Shown here piece by piece: positions 52,252 through 63,956 of a stretch of DNA of 64,000 bases. The stretch's first letter is position 1, and each line of letters begins with the position of its first letter. The notes under the pieces are model-generated. The model was not told the DNA's origin. It did not search any database and saw only the letters and a list, made by a program, of their open reading frames with translations. Source of the DNA: Candidatus Flexifilum affinis (GTDB taxonomy: Bacteria > Chloroflexota > Anaerolineae > Aggregatilineales > Phototrophicaceae); the NCBI GenBank assembly GCA_016713325.1, contig JADJPJ010000022.1, positions 62,001-126,000 on the forward strand, given 5' to 3'. The translations under genes and the position numbers were made by a program.

Positions 52252-53637
52252 ATGGATTCCAACAAGCCAGGATCGCGTGAAGCTGAAGAGCTGGAGGCGG
52301 GCGCTTCAGAGAACGCGGTGGACGAGAGCAACCGTCCCGAGTCCGCCGAGGCTTCCACGACCGCCGACGAATCAAGCGTTGCACAACCCGATATGACCGG
52401 TGCTGTCCCTGATGAGTCCAGTTCGGCGGAGCCGCCGGAGGATATCTCTATACCGGCCACCGAAGCAGCAGAGATGTCGAGTGCTGCCGGGGAGGAAGGT
52501 GGGACGCCGCCAGCCGCGGCGGAGGGCAAGGCGGCCGCAGACGCTTCGGGCGATCTGCGTACCGGCATGGTGGTGCAGGGCCTGATCGTTTCGACATCAC
52601 CCACCCAGGTGGTGATCGAAGTGGAAGGCAGGCAGGGCGTTATCCCCTCTGGCGAGCTGGAACGCATGACCCGCCAGACCCTGGAATCGCTGAAGGCCGG
52701 CGAGAACATCGCGGTCTATGTGGTCAAACCTCGCGATCATAACGGCAACCTCCTGTTGTCCATCAATCGTGCGATTGAGGAGCAGGACTGGCAGTTGGCG
52801 GAAGACTACCGCCGCTCTCAGGATGTCTATGAATCGCGCGTTGCGGGCTATAACAAGGGCGGGCTGATCGTACGGTTTGGGCGTCTGCGCGGTTTCGTCC
52901 CGCAGAGCCAGATCGCGGTCGAGCGGCGAGCGGGCATCAGCGGCGAGACTCCGGAAGAGCAGTTGGGTGCGATGGTCAACCAGCCCATCATCGTCAAGGT
53001 GATGGAAGTGGACCGGGCGCGCAACCGGCTCATCCTCTCCGAACGCGCCGCCAGTCGTGAATCGCGCGAGAAGCGCAAGGAAAACCTGATCTCGCAGCTC
53101 CGGGCCGGCGAAATCCGCGAAGGGCGCGTCGTCAGCCTGGAAGACTTCGGCGTCTTCGTCGACATCGGCGGCGCCGAGGGGCTGGTGCATCTCACCGAAC
53201 TGTCCTATCAGCACGTCACCCACCCCCGCGAGATCGTCCAGGTCGGGCAGACGGTGCGTGTCGAGGTCATCAGCATCGACCCGGACCAGAAGCGCATTGG
53301 CCTGAGCATGAAGCAGTTGGAGGCCGATCCCTGGGATCGTATCGCCACCAGCTTCACCGAGGGGCAGTTGGTTCAGGGAGCCGTGACCAAGCTGACCAAG
53401 TTCGGCGCCTTCGCCCAGCTCGTCGATCTGCCCGAGATTGAGGGTCTGATCCACATTTCCGAGCTGTCCGACAAACGCGTCGCTCATCCCCGCGAAGTGG
53501 TCAACGAAGGGGACAAACTGACGCTGCGCGTCGTCAAGATCGACATCAAGAACCGCCGCCTGGGTCTCAGCCTCAAGCGCGTGAACTCGGCGGAGTATCT
53601 CGACCTCGACTGGTCAAGCACGAACGATCAATCCTGA
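52252..53637 (+). CDS. S1-domain RNA-binding protein (ribosomal protein S1-like)
   Basis: 461 residues. An acidic, low-complexity N-terminal extension (about 1-98, Ala/Ser/Glu rich) is followed by four S1 OB-fold repeats at about 100-170 (RTGMVVQGLIVSTSPTQVVIEVEG), 190-265 (YESRVAGYNKGGLIVRFGRLRGFVPQSQI), 283-352 (REGRVVSLEDFGVFVDIGGAEGLVHLTELS) and 368-438 (VQGAVTKLTKFGAFAQL...EGLIHISELS). This layout corresponds to the shorter RpsA/YpfD-like proteins of many non-proteobacteria, which bind mRNA and assist translation initiation or RNA turnover. The acidic extension is unusual. It has its own promoter and is followed by a GC hairpin. Confidence 0.9.
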   Translation: MDSNKPGSREAEELEAGASENAVDESNRPESAEASTTADESSVAQPDMTGAVPDESSSAEPPEDISIPATEAAEMSSAAGEEGGTPPAAAEGKAAADASGDLRTGMVVQGLIVSTSPTQVVIEVEGRQGVIPSGELERMTRQTLESLKAGENIAVYVVKPRDHNGNLLLSINRAIEEQDWQLAEDYRRSQDVYESRVAGYNKGGLIVRFGRLRGFVPQSQIAVERRAGISGETPEEQLGAMVNQPIIVKVMEVDRARNRLILSERAASRESREKRKENLISQLRAGEIREGRVVSLEDFGVFVDIGGAEGLVHLTELSYQHVTHPREIVQVGQTVRVEVISIDPDQKRIGLSMKQLEADPWDRIATSFTEGQLVQGAVTKLTKFGAFAQLVDLPEIEGLIHISELSDKRVAHPREVVNEGDKLTLRVVKIDIKNRRLGLSLKRVNSAEYLDLDWSSTNDQS

Positions 53638-53640
53638 TGA

Positions 53641-53674
53641 ACCGGGCGGCGGTCGTCCGCCCGGTGCTTTCATT
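53641..53674 (+). terminator. Probable terminator of the S1-domain gene
   Basis: Perfect 9-bp stem ACCGGGCGG / CCGCCCGGT with a 7-base loop three bases after the stop codon, followed by a T-rich but interrupted tail (GCTTTCATT). Confidence 0.55.
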
Positions 53675-53886
53675 CTCCCTGCCCCGCCTAAACGCGCTGC
53701 CGCGCCCCGAGCGTTATACTCCCTGTCATAGTTCTTACGAAACATTTACGTGTGCGCGGCGTAATCGCGGCTGTCCTCATGCTGTCTGTGTTATAATCGC
53801 GAGTGGGTAATGTTGTCGGGCGGGTTCGTCGAACGTTAAGTCAGCAGTCAGCCTGGTCTTTTGACCGGCAACGGAGGGTTTTTATC

Positions 53887-56388
<2,502 letters not shown>

Positions 56389-56434
56389 TCCGTAGGGACG
56401 ACGCCTGCGTCGTTCACAACTCGCACTAAAAATG

Positions 56435-56471
56435 ACGCGCCGGAATGGATCTTCCACTCCGGCGCGTTTTT
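56435..56471 (+). terminator. Intrinsic terminator of clpC
   Basis: 10-bp GC-rich stem ACGCGCCGGA / TCCGGCGCGT (56435-56444, 56458-56467), loop of 13 bases that itself pairs partly, T-tract at 56467-56471. Confidence 0.9.
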
Positions 56472-56631
56472 GTTATTTCGGTCGCGTGATTGGGCGTGGC
56501 CCAACAAACGGGATGCGTAAGGATGCCGTGCATTTGCGGATTGTAACTTAGGCATCCACGTAAAAAACGCGACGAAAAGCACATGTCGCTGCCTTCCATC
56601 GTGTTAACCGATTCATTGCATCGGATGGATG

Positions 56632-57516
56632 TTATTGTGCCGGGGGAGCAGTCGGCGCGGCATCCAGAAATTCGTTGGTGAACATCGCCAACGCATCGAC
56701 ACGGTCGTGGATCGTCACATGGGTCGCGCCGGGAATTATCGCAAGCTGCGAAGCCGGAGCGCCGACAATATCACCGGGGGCACCGCCACCGCGCAATTTA
56801 TACAGGTCGAGCGCGTGTTCCGGGCGGATATTATCCGCATCGCCGACCATGACCAGCGTCGGCGCTTGAATAGCGCGGATCTCGTCGGGCGATACATCCT
56901 GCACCGCCTTTGTCAATTCGGTCAGTTTCGTCACCAGCGTACCGAAATTCTCCGGATTCGGCGCCAGGCGCTGGTACTCTGCTTCCATCGGCGACCCGAC
57001 GAATATTTCCGGCGTAATCTGGTCGACAAACGCGTAAATTTCCGGATACCAGCCCTGGCTGTTATAGCTTGACGAAACGAGGATCAGCTTATTGACCCGT
57101 CCGGGATGCCGCAGCGCAACCTGGAGCGCCACACCGCCGCCGAGCGAATATCCAAATACATCGGCAGTCTCGATGTTGAGATGTGCCATCAGCGCGTCGA
57201 TGTCATCAGCCAGCCCTTCGTAGCTCAACGGGCGATCGGCAATATCCCCGGTGCGTCCATGCCCCTGCAATTCGACCGCGATCACCTGACGCGCTTCTGC
57301 CAGTCTGGGAATTATCGCGCCCATTGCTTCGATCGTCATATACGCGCCGTGAATCACGATGAGCGGCCTGCCAGCGCCATGAATTTCGTAGTACATCTTC
57401 AGCCCGTTGACCGGGGCATAGCCGCTCTTGACGGCAGGGGCATCCTGCGCGGCAGCGTCGAGCGACATGGTCAGCGCGAGTCCGGCGGTCATGAACGAAA
57501 GAATGGTCTTGAACAT
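56632..57516 (-). CDS. Exported alpha/beta hydrolase
   Basis: 294 residues with a signal peptide (MFKTILSFMTAGLALTMSLDAAAQ). The mature enzyme has the alpha/beta-hydrolase motifs: oxyanion-hole HGAYMT, nucleophile elbow GYSLGGG, acid in MVGDADNIRPE and His in IPGATHVTIHD. Close to haloperoxidase/esterase-like hydrolases; substrate unknown. AGGAG lies 7 bases before the ATG. It sits 77 bases downstream of an AraC-type regulator on the same strand. Sequence style (MFKTIL... leader, more A/T-rich wobble bases than neighbours) suggests acquisition from a proteobacterium-like donor; this is an impression, not a computed result. Confidence 0.88.
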   Translation of the reverse strand: MFKTILSFMTAGLALTMSLDAAAQDAPAVKSGYAPVNGLKMYYEIHGAGRPLIVIHGAYMTIEAMGAIIPRLAEARQVIAVELQGHGRTGDIADRPLSYEGLADDIDALMAHLNIETADVFGYSLGGGVALQVALRHPGRVNKLILVSSSYNSQGWYPEIYAFVDQITPEIFVGSPMEAEYQRLAPNPENFGTLVTKLTELTKAVQDVSPDEIRAIQAPTLVMVGDADNIRPEHALDLYKLRGGGAPGDIVGAPASQLAIIPGATHVTIHDRVDALAMFTNEFLDAAPTAPPAQ

Positions 57517-57593
57517 GAGCTGCTCCTGGTGGTCGTAAACCGAACATTTGTATCGTACGACAATCTGCCGGGAGCGTCTTGTAAAAAAACGAA

Positions 57594-58289
57594 TCAGCCA
57601 GTGATAGATCGGGCGATTTGCGCCGGAGTTTGCCCCATGAAGCGCTTCAACGAGCGGGTCAGATGCGGCTGGTCAAAATAGCCCAGGCTGTAGGTCGTAT
57701 CGAGAATCGAGGTTCCCTGCTGAAGCATACGAACTGCCTCATTGGCGCGTTCGATCTGGCGAAAGGCGTTGTGGCTGATGCCGGTGGCGCGTAAAAACCG
57801 CTTCTGCACCGCGCGCTGCGTCAGGCCGGCAGCCTGCCCCTGAAGCGCCGCAGCGACGACGTGATCCTGCGCGAACATGTCTGTCCGCATCAGCCGGGTG
57901 ATGAAGGTATCGACATTGTCGAAAGTTGGGAACTCCCAGATCGAGCCGTACAGCCAGAACGATTTACCCGCCCCTTCCGGCAGGGTAACGTCGTTCCGAT
58001 CGACGACGATGCCCGGCGGAAGATGCGGCATATATATCCCCGGCTTAAAGACGATGCCCAGATAGCTCGTTTCCTCGTCGTTAAAACCGTGTTTCAGGGC
58101 ATAGGCAGAGGTGGCAATGGTTTCCGGTCCGCGAATCGTCACGTGCGTTTCGCCTCGGTAGCGCCAGACCACCATCATCCAGTACACGTTCGCGGTCGAA
58201 ATGAAGGGTCCTGATGTGGTGCTGCTGGAACGCCAGATTTGCTCGATCAGCGGCGAATCGGAGGGACGTTCTTCAAAAGAAATCGTCAT
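57594..58289 (-). CDS. AraC-family transcriptional regulator
   Basis: 231 residues. The N-terminal part (GPFISTANVYWMMVVWRYRGETHVTIRGPETIATSAYALKHGFNDEETSYLGIVFKPGIYMPHLPP) resembles the ligand-side domain of AraC regulators of the DUF6597 kind. The C-terminus has two helix-turn-helix units: LTQRAVQKRFLRATGISHNAFRQIERANEAVRML and SILDTTYSLGYFDQPHLTRSLKRFMGQTPAQIAR. It likely controls itself and the hydrolase gene 77 bases downstream. AGGA lies about 11 bases before the ATG. Confidence 0.9.
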   Translation of the reverse strand: MTISFEERPSDSPLIEQIWRSSSTTSGPFISTANVYWMMVVWRYRGETHVTIRGPETIATSAYALKHGFNDEETSYLGIVFKPGIYMPHLPPGIVVDRNDVTLPEGAGKSFWLYGSIWEFPTFDNVDTFITRLMRTDMFAQDHVVAAALQGQAAGLTQRAVQKRFLRATGISHNAFRQIERANEAVRMLQQGTSILDTTYSLGYFDQPHLTRSLKRFMGQTPAQIARSITG

Positions 58290-58505
58290 GCAGGTTCATC
58301 CTGTGAAGATACCGCACACCTTGTTATTTTAGCACAGATGTTTTTGTTGGACTTTTAGCCCTTAGCCAGGGACAAGAGGCTTAGACCACAAAGGCACAGA
58401 GTTCACGAAGATGAACACTAAACCACTGGATGAAGCTCTTCAGCATGGAGAGTGGGTGAGGTTCAGCCCTCCGCAGACACGCTCTCATCTCTCGGTTCTC
58501 ACCTC

Positions 58506-59063
58506 TCACACCCCCACCAATTCCCCCGTCGTCACGATCGTCGCGAACTCCCCTTGCAGCGCCACCAGCGCCAGCCGGTGAATGTCCTCCGCCGGGGTAT
58601 ACACGCCGTCGAAGCCGGTGCGGTCGTGGCAGGCCGTGGCGTCCGCGACCACCAGAGTGGTGAAGCCCAGGTCGCTGGCCATGCGCGCCGTCGAGGAGAC
58701 GCAGTGCTCGGTGGTCAGCCCGACCACCACCACCGTCTTGATGCCGGCCCCCCGCAGTCGCGTCTCCAGATCGGTGCCGACGAAGCCATTGCTCACCCGC
58801 TTCTGAATCACCGGTTCGTCCCCTTGCGGTGCGACGATCCGCTTGATGGCGTTGCCGGGCAGTTCCGGCCGCAGCGGGGAATTTGGCTCGGTGGACATGT
58901 GCTGCACGTAGAAGATCGGCCGGCCTTTGGCGCGCCAATCGGCCAGCAGACGGGCCATATTGCGTTCGGCGTCAGGGTTGTTGCGCTGGCCCAGGCGCGG
59001 CTCGTTCAGGCCGTCCTGCACGTCGATCAGCAGCAGTGCGGTAGTGAGGTCTAGCACGCTCAT
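58506..59063 (-). CDS. Isochorismatase-like cysteine hydrolase
   Basis: 185 residues. The catalytic triad of the family is visible: Asp in TALLLIDVQDGLN, Lys in VIQKRVSNGFVGTDL and Cys in VGLTTEHCVSSTARMASD. Substrates in this family include isochorismate, nicotinamide, N-carbamoyl and other amides; the specific one cannot be told. GGAG is 8 bases before the ATG at 59063, so the longer ORF upstream is rejected. It starts only 22 bases after the unknown 386-residue gene, as the last member of a four-gene leftward cluster. Confidence 0.92.
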   Translation of the reverse strand: MSVLDLTTALLLIDVQDGLNEPRLGQRNNPDAERNMARLLADWRAKGRPIFYVQHMSTEPNSPLRPELPGNAIKRIVAPQGDEPVIQKRVSNGFVGTDLETRLRGAGIKTVVVVGLTTEHCVSSTARMASDLGFTTLVVADATACHDRTGFDGVYTPAEDIHRLALVALQGEFATIVTTGELVGV

Positions 59064-59085
59064 CGAGGAACTCCGTTCTGGTTGC

Positions 59086-60246
59086 CTACTTTTTGCGGAA
59101 GCGCGACAGCAGGCGATCAACCAACGAGGTCGGTTGTGAGGTCGGTTGTGAGGCCGGCTTCGGAGGGGTTGGTGGGGTTGGCCATTGGGCGGCAACAGCC
59201 GGTGATTCCGCTGGAGTAGGCCCACCGAACAGGTCACCCGATCCGGCGGCGGCCCGCAAGCCGCTGAGAATCCACTCTTCCGGAGGATGCAGCGGATCGA
59301 CCACCGCCAGGCGTGGCAGCGCGGCGGCCCCTAGCGGGTTCTCCGCTTCCGTGAACGAGTAATGGAGATTCATCCCCCAGCGCCGGCAAACGCTCATCGC
59401 CCCGAATTTCTGCGAGTTCATTGCGCCCAGATAGTCGTAGCGTTTCGCAGCCGTCGCGTATTCCATAGGGATCTGGTCGCGTTCGTCCATCTTGAGGCGC
59501 TCGGTCGCCGACCAGGTGATCATCTCCTGTTTGCCGCCGCGCGACTGTACCAATACGCTCTGTGGAATCCATGCCGAAGCCATCTTGACGTCCTTTCCCC
59601 TGGTCGCCTGCTGCATCATTTCGCCCATGGTGAAGAACGCCACCAGATCGCCGGAACTCGGTTCGTTGCCATAAGGATAGATCATCAAATAGTGATACAG
59701 CGTCATGTTTGCGCCGATCAGCGCCGCACCCAGGGCGCCCGTCTCCGGAGACGGAGAGGCACTGCACAGCCAGTGCGCGTAGGTTTCGCCGAGTCGCGGG
59801 GTCAGCGTCAGTACCTGCCGCTGCCGCATTTCCTCGTGTTTGGCGGCGGGCGTGTTCGGCGGCGCCTGCACCGGCATGGCGAAGTGGATGATCGTCTGCT
59901 GCTTGTCCTGGCTCACGCCCATCGCGAAGTAGATGTACTGGCTCAGCGTCAGGCCGAACAGGACTCGGAAGAACCTGTTGTCCGCCGGTTGCGGCTGGGG
60001 TGGCACCTCCATCAGGACGCGGGTTGTATCCGGTCGGGTGATGTGCTGGTCCAGAAAGCTCTTGACCGCCCGCAGATCGGTGGGCAGGGAACTGCCGTTC
60101 ATCGCCATCAACTCGTCGAACGGCGCCTTTTTGAGACGAAAGATGTCGGTCTGGGTCCGCTTGCGCGCCAGGTCGACGACCCCGATGGTCAGACTGTCTT
60201 CATCCGGCCCTGCTACGATGCCGATCAGTGTTTCTGGCGCTGCCAT
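59086..60246 (-). CDS. Unknown protein linked to the DUF4062 gene
   Basis: 386 residues, not recognised. No signal peptide or membrane segment. The N-terminal half (APETLIGIVAGPDEDSLTIGVVDLARKRTQTDIFRLKKAPFDELM) looks like a compact alpha/beta fold. The middle (LVAFFTMGEMMQQATRGKDVKMASAWIPQSVLVQSRGGKQEMITWSATERLKMDERDQIPMEYATAAKRYDYLGAMNSQKFGAMSVCRRWGMNL) appears conserved in style but has no motif I can name. The C-terminal 70 residues are Pro-rich with a basic end (LLSRFRKK), possibly a tether. GGAGGG lies before ATG 60246. Starts 15 bases after the DUF4062 gene stop, so the two are almost certainly co-translated. Confidence 0.7.
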   Translation of the reverse strand: MAAPETLIGIVAGPDEDSLTIGVVDLARKRTQTDIFRLKKAPFDELMAMNGSSLPTDLRAVKSFLDQHITRPDTTRVLMEVPPQPQPADNRFFRVLFGLTLSQYIYFAMGVSQDKQQTIIHFAMPVQAPPNTPAAKHEEMRQRQVLTLTPRLGETYAHWLCSASPSPETGALGAALIGANMTLYHYLMIYPYGNEPSSGDLVAFFTMGEMMQQATRGKDVKMASAWIPQSVLVQSRGGKQEMITWSATERLKMDERDQIPMEYATAAKRYDYLGAMNSQKFGAMSVCRRWGMNLHYSFTEAENPLGAAALPRLAVVDPLHPPEEWILSGLRAAAGSGDLFGGPTPAESPAVAAQWPTPPTPPKPASQPTSQPTSLVDRLLSRFRKK

Positions 60247-60261
60247 GACACCCCCCTCCAC

Positions 60262-61767
60262 TCAACAGTCGCAGAAATGCGAGACGCCGATTTTGACGAT
60301 CAAGGCCGCAATGAGATGCGGCGGGTAAGGCTTGACCACGGGCGCGATTACCTCGATGAGGGCAGCGGTGAGCGCGAATTCATCTTGCAGCAGTGGGTCG
60401 TTCAGTTTTTCGCACAGTTTCCATTCTTCGCACAACTTCTTGCGCAGCGATGGCACGAGTGCCTCAAACTGTTCCTGACCATGCCTCCGCTGACCGCCGA
60501 AATTGAACATGTGGGTTTCTTCGGTTCGAGGGTAAGCCGGGAGCAAGGTGTACAGCAGATTCTCGTCCAGAAACAGCGCCTTCTCGATAGCTTCGCGATC
60601 GCTTGCCGTGTTGACCGGGGCTGGCGACTCGGCGCGCTGCAGCGGGGCGGCGGGCGCAGCGCTGGGCAGCGCCGCCAGAGGCAGGCTGGCCAGCGCCCAG
60701 GCGACTTTGGCGGCGAAGCGAAAACGCCCCGACGTCACCTCGGTGGCCAGCGCCACCGCTCCGACGGTGACTTCTTCGCCGTCGGGCAGCGTCTGCTTCA
60801 CCATAACGTGGACAATCGCCCGCTGGATGGCCTTCTCGGCTTGCATACGAAACAGCATTAGCCCGGAGTCGCGGCCCGGCGTCAGAGAGATATTCTGGAA
60901 CAGCGGCCCGAAGCTGAACATTCCCGCAGGTAGGCTGAGATCCACCCGCAGCCGCGCCGGCTGCATTCGGCCCGTGGCTGGATCGACGGGAAAGCGGACG
61001 CCCAGCGACCCGGCGCGGACATCCTTCCGCGCGATCACATCGCCCGCCGTGGTCTGGGCAGGGAGCTGCCCGCGAAAACCATCGGAGTCGGGCATGCAGA
61101 TTTGCACCCACACTTCGATATCTTGCCGGAGCTGGGCGCTCGACGGCATGGCGGCATCTAGCCGTCGAGCTTCTTCCTTGAGCGCGAAGACCGGCGGCGG
61201 CGCGATCTTGCCGACCGCTGACGTCAGCAGTCGCTCGACATGCTGAAAGAGGATCTCCTCGAATTCCTCCAGCGTATAGTACTGGCGGTACAGCCCTTTG
61301 AACGGAGCATTCTGGCCCTCGAAGCGATTGAAGAAGGCGTCGACGCGCGCTTTCTGATCGGGGTTGGCGTCGGGCGCTTCGCTCATGCGTCGATAGAGCA
61401 GGATATGCGGTTTTCCGGTCTGTTGGTTCGCGGCGTAGGCGGTGGCAAATTCGTAGTGTGTGCCCGATTCGTACTGAACGCCGGTTGCATCGTCATAGAC
61501 CGGTGTGCCCATTCGCTCCCAGAAGATGCAGATCAGCAGATCGCTGTCCTTGGCCTGCATCATGTAGCGGTCGACGGTTTGCTGGGGGGCGCTGCCAACC
61601 GAGGGCGGGACCCGGTCTTCATAGGCCAGCGCGCGCAGGGTGAAATGCTGCTGCACGAAGGCCAGGGCGTTGAGCCGGTCGACGACCCGCGCGGCGATCT
61701 CGCGTTCGGCACGCACGTCACCGGGAGAAGAAATGAACACGTCGATCTTGCGCAGCATCTTGCTCAT
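60262..61767 (-). CDS. DUF4062-domain protein (TIR-like N-terminal domain plus unknown C-terminal domain)
   Basis: 501 residues. The N-terminal 170 residues open with KIDVFISSPGDVRAEREIAARVVDRLN, the hallmark of DUF4062, and continue with DSDLLICIFWERMGTP and YESGTHYEFATAYAANQQTGKPHILLYRR, the segment carrying the conserved Glu after SGTxYE. DUF4062 is generally regarded as a TIR-like fold found at the front of multi-domain signalling or conflict proteins. From about residue 210 a second domain (IEVWVQICMPDSDGFRGQLPAQ...VRAGSLGVRFPVD...GRMQPARLRVDLS) has beta-sandwich character. GGAGC is 7 bases before the ATG. Second gene of the kinase-DUF4062-unknown-isochorismatase cluster. Role unknown; defence or stress signalling is an inference. 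Confidence 0.85.
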   Translation of the reverse strand: MSKMLRKIDVFISSPGDVRAEREIAARVVDRLNALAFVQQHFTLRALAYEDRVPPSVGSAPQQTVDRYMMQAKDSDLLICIFWERMGTPVYDDATGVQYESGTHYEFATAYAANQQTGKPHILLYRRMSEAPDANPDQKARVDAFFNRFEGQNAPFKGLYRQYYTLEEFEEILFQHVERLLTSAVGKIAPPPVFALKEEARRLDAAMPSSAQLRQDIEVWVQICMPDSDGFRGQLPAQTTAGDVIARKDVRAGSLGVRFPVDPATGRMQPARLRVDLSLPAGMFSFGPLFQNISLTPGRDSGLMLFRMQAEKAIQRAIVHVMVKQTLPDGEEVTVGAVALATEVTSGRFRFAAKVAWALASLPLAALPSAAPAAPLQRAESPAPVNTASDREAIEKALFLDENLLYTLLPAYPRTEETHMFNFGGQRRHGQEQFEALVPSLRKKLCEEWKLCEKLNDPLLQDEFALTAALIEVIAPVVKPYPPHLIAALIVKIGVSHFCDC

Positions 61768-61838
61768 GCAAAGCTCCAGGTGCGCCAGCGGCCTGAAGGG
61801 AGTATAGCACTCCCTTCCGAAGCGTACTTGACGCTGAC

Positions 61839-63164
61839 TCAGTGTGCTGAGTCGTTCTCCTGTACGTTGGCATCCGCCGACCCGTCGAGCGCCCGCAGCA
61901 TCAGCCGCAGGTTGTAGTTGAGCATGTTCTCCATCTCCCAGGGGATCTCCATCTGCGGCAGGATGTCGAGGTAGTAGCGCAGGGCCGTGTAGAGCGGTGC
62001 CGCAATCTCGCAGGCGCGGTACATCGGCAGCAGTTCCTCGACCGGCCCCATCACTTCCCATTCTTCGAGGTACGCCCTCGCCAGCCGATCCCCGGCGTTC
62101 GGCGCGTCAGGCAGATCGCCGGCGATCTCCGACAGGAAGAAGGCGGCGTCGAAGAAGGGGTGCGACAGGGTGCTGTCCGACCAGTCGGTGAACAGCAGCC
62201 GGTTGTCGTCTGTCAGGATGATTTGCCCGGCCCAGAAGTCGCCATGCGTCAGCGCCAGCAGGCCGTCCTCATTCAGCTCCCGTAGCGCCGTCTCGATGCG
62301 CGGCAGGTGCTGGTCGATGCGCGCCCGCTCCTCCGCCGCGATAGGCCGATAGCCCCGGCCGAGCGCCGCGTCGTCGGCCAGCAGCGCGCGGAAGTGCGCC
62401 AGCATCCAGCCCATGTCGCGCGTCGGCAGTTCACCCGCCTGCGCCGCTTCAATGGCCAGGTCGCGGCTCGTCTGCTGCCAGCGGGCATAGGCGCGCAGCG
62501 CCCGCTCCCACAGGCCGACCTCGCGCAGCGGCTCGGCGAACAGCGACTCCCCGCTGTAATCCTCGGCCACGAACCACCGGCCCACCTGGCGAGCCACCAC
62601 TTCCGGCACGCGCCCCGGAAAGGCCCTCGCCAGCCGTTCGGAGAAGGTCGGTTCGTGGGCGAACAACATCGGCGGCACGATCTTCAGGTAGCGTACCCCG
62701 TCATCGTCGACCAGCCGCCAGATCGCCGACCGGCCCCATGAGCGCACCTGCTCCAGCCAAACGCCGGCCCCAAACCGCGCCCGCATGTCGGCTGTCAGCC
62801 GGTCCACGAACTGCGGCCGGTACCACTCGACGCGCAGGGGGTGATCGGCGGCGTACCACGCCAGCGCCTCGCGCGCCTCGGCGGGGATGCGTTCTCCCTG
62901 CGCCCAGGCCGCCGTCATCGGCAGGCTGCCGCTCTGGTACTCCATCAGGTAGGTGAAGCGCGAGTCGTTCTCGCCCCATTCCGTCTTCACGGCGCGCACC
63001 GTCACCGCGTTGATGCCAAAGTAGGCGGCCAGCGCCTCGTTGGCCGGCGCGCACGACTGCCAGAAGTGAAAGTCGTGGGTGAGGTGCGGCAGGGCATTCT
63101 TGACCAGCAGCACCCGCCGCGCTTCATCGATGACGATGAACACATCTGTGTGTGGGTTGGACAA
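61839..63164 (-). CDS. APH-like phosphotransferase with N-terminal extension
   Basis: 441 residues. The C-terminal 330 residues are an aminoglycoside-phosphotransferase/choline-kinase-like fold: RYLKIVPP (nucleotide-binding Lys), catalytic LALTHGDFWAGQIIL with HGD, and the metal-binding LLFTDWSDS. The first 110 residues (HTDVFIVIDEARRVLLVKNALPHLTHDFHFWQ) form a separate domain I do not recognise. Starts at a TTG at 63164, four bases after AGGAGGT; there is no ATG in a suitable place. The substrate is unknown. The gene is 71 bases upstream of the DUF4062 gene and leads the four-gene cluster. Confidence 0.83.
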   Translation of the reverse strand: MSNPHTDVFIVIDEARRVLLVKNALPHLTHDFHFWQSCAPANEALAAYFGINAVTVRAVKTEWGENDSRFTYLMEYQSGSLPMTAAWAQGERIPAEAREALAWYAADHPLRVEWYRPQFVDRLTADMRARFGAGVWLEQVRSWGRSAIWRLVDDDGVRYLKIVPPMLFAHEPTFSERLARAFPGRVPEVVARQVGRWFVAEDYSGESLFAEPLREVGLWERALRAYARWQQTSRDLAIEAAQAGELPTRDMGWMLAHFRALLADDAALGRGYRPIAAEERARIDQHLPRIETALRELNEDGLLALTHGDFWAGQIILTDDNRLLFTDWSDSTLSHPFFDAAFFLSEIAGDLPDAPNAGDRLARAYLEEWEVMGPVEELLPMYRACEIAAPLYTALRYYLDILPQMEIPWEMENMLNYNLRLMLRALDGSADANVQENDSAH

Positions 63165-63240
63165 GGGACCTCCTATCGAAGGGATGAGAAACGAGAGACG
63201 AGAGATCAGAAAGCGTGTTTGTTCAGTCACACTTCGGCGC

Positions 63241-63956
63241 GCTTTCTTGGCGGTTCGCAAGCGGGCGGTTGACGAACCGCCCCTACAATCACACCTGTTG
63301 CGTAGGGGCGCATCGCGATGCGCCCGATATCGCGGTTCACATCCGGGCGGTTCGCAAGCGGGCGGTTCACGAACCGCCCCTACAACCAGACGTGTTGGCG
63401 AAGAGGCGCATCGCGATGCGCCCGATATCGCGGTTCACGACCGGGTGGTTCGCATCCGGGCGGTTCACGAACCGCCCCTACAACCAGACGTGTTGGCGTA
63501 GGGGCGCATCGCGATGCGCCCGATATCGCGGTTCACGACCGGGCGGTTCGCATCCGGGCGGTTCACGAACCGTCCCTACAACCAGACGTGTTGGCGAAGA
63601 GGCGCATCGCGATGCGCCCGATATCGCGGTTCACGACCGGGCGGTTCGCAAGCGGGCGGTTCGCAAGCGGGCGGTTCACGAACCGCCCCTACAACCAGAC
63701 GTGTTGGCGAAGAGGCGCATCGCGATGCGCCCGATATCGCGGTTCACGACCGGGTGGTTCGCATCCGGGCGGTTCACGAACCGCCCCTACAACCAGACGT
63801 GTTGGCGTAGGGGCGCATCGCGATGCGCCCGATATCGCGGTTCACGACCGGGTGGTTCGCATCCGGGCGGTTCACGAACCGCCCCTACAACCAGACGTGT
63901 TGGCGTAGGGGCGCATCGCGATGCGCCCGATATCGCGGTTCACGACCGGGCGGGCG
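63241..63956. repeat. Array of about seven 98-bp tandem repeats
   Basis: CCAGACGTGTTGGCG recurs at 63386, 63484, 63582, 63695, 63793 and 63891, spaced 98, 98, 113, 98 and 98 bases; a diverged first unit starts near 63241. Each unit contains two palindromes, GGGCGGTTCACGAACCGCCC and GGGCGCATCGCGATGCGCCC, plus a spacer CGATATCGCGGTTCACGACC. The 113-base step carries one extra 15-base GGGCGGTTCGCAAGC segment. Reading frames across the array (for example 63318-63908) are a by-product of the repeats. Downstream to 64000 there is no recognisable feature. Confidence 0.9.

Noticed and set aside
63318..63908. Repetitive protein gene across the 98-bp array
   Set aside because: The frame exists only because the repeat lacks stops; it has no ribosome binding site and the unit is not a multiple of three.
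63241..63956. CRISPR array
   Set aside because: Whole 98-bp units repeat, including the parts between palindromes; there are no unique spacers and no cas genes.
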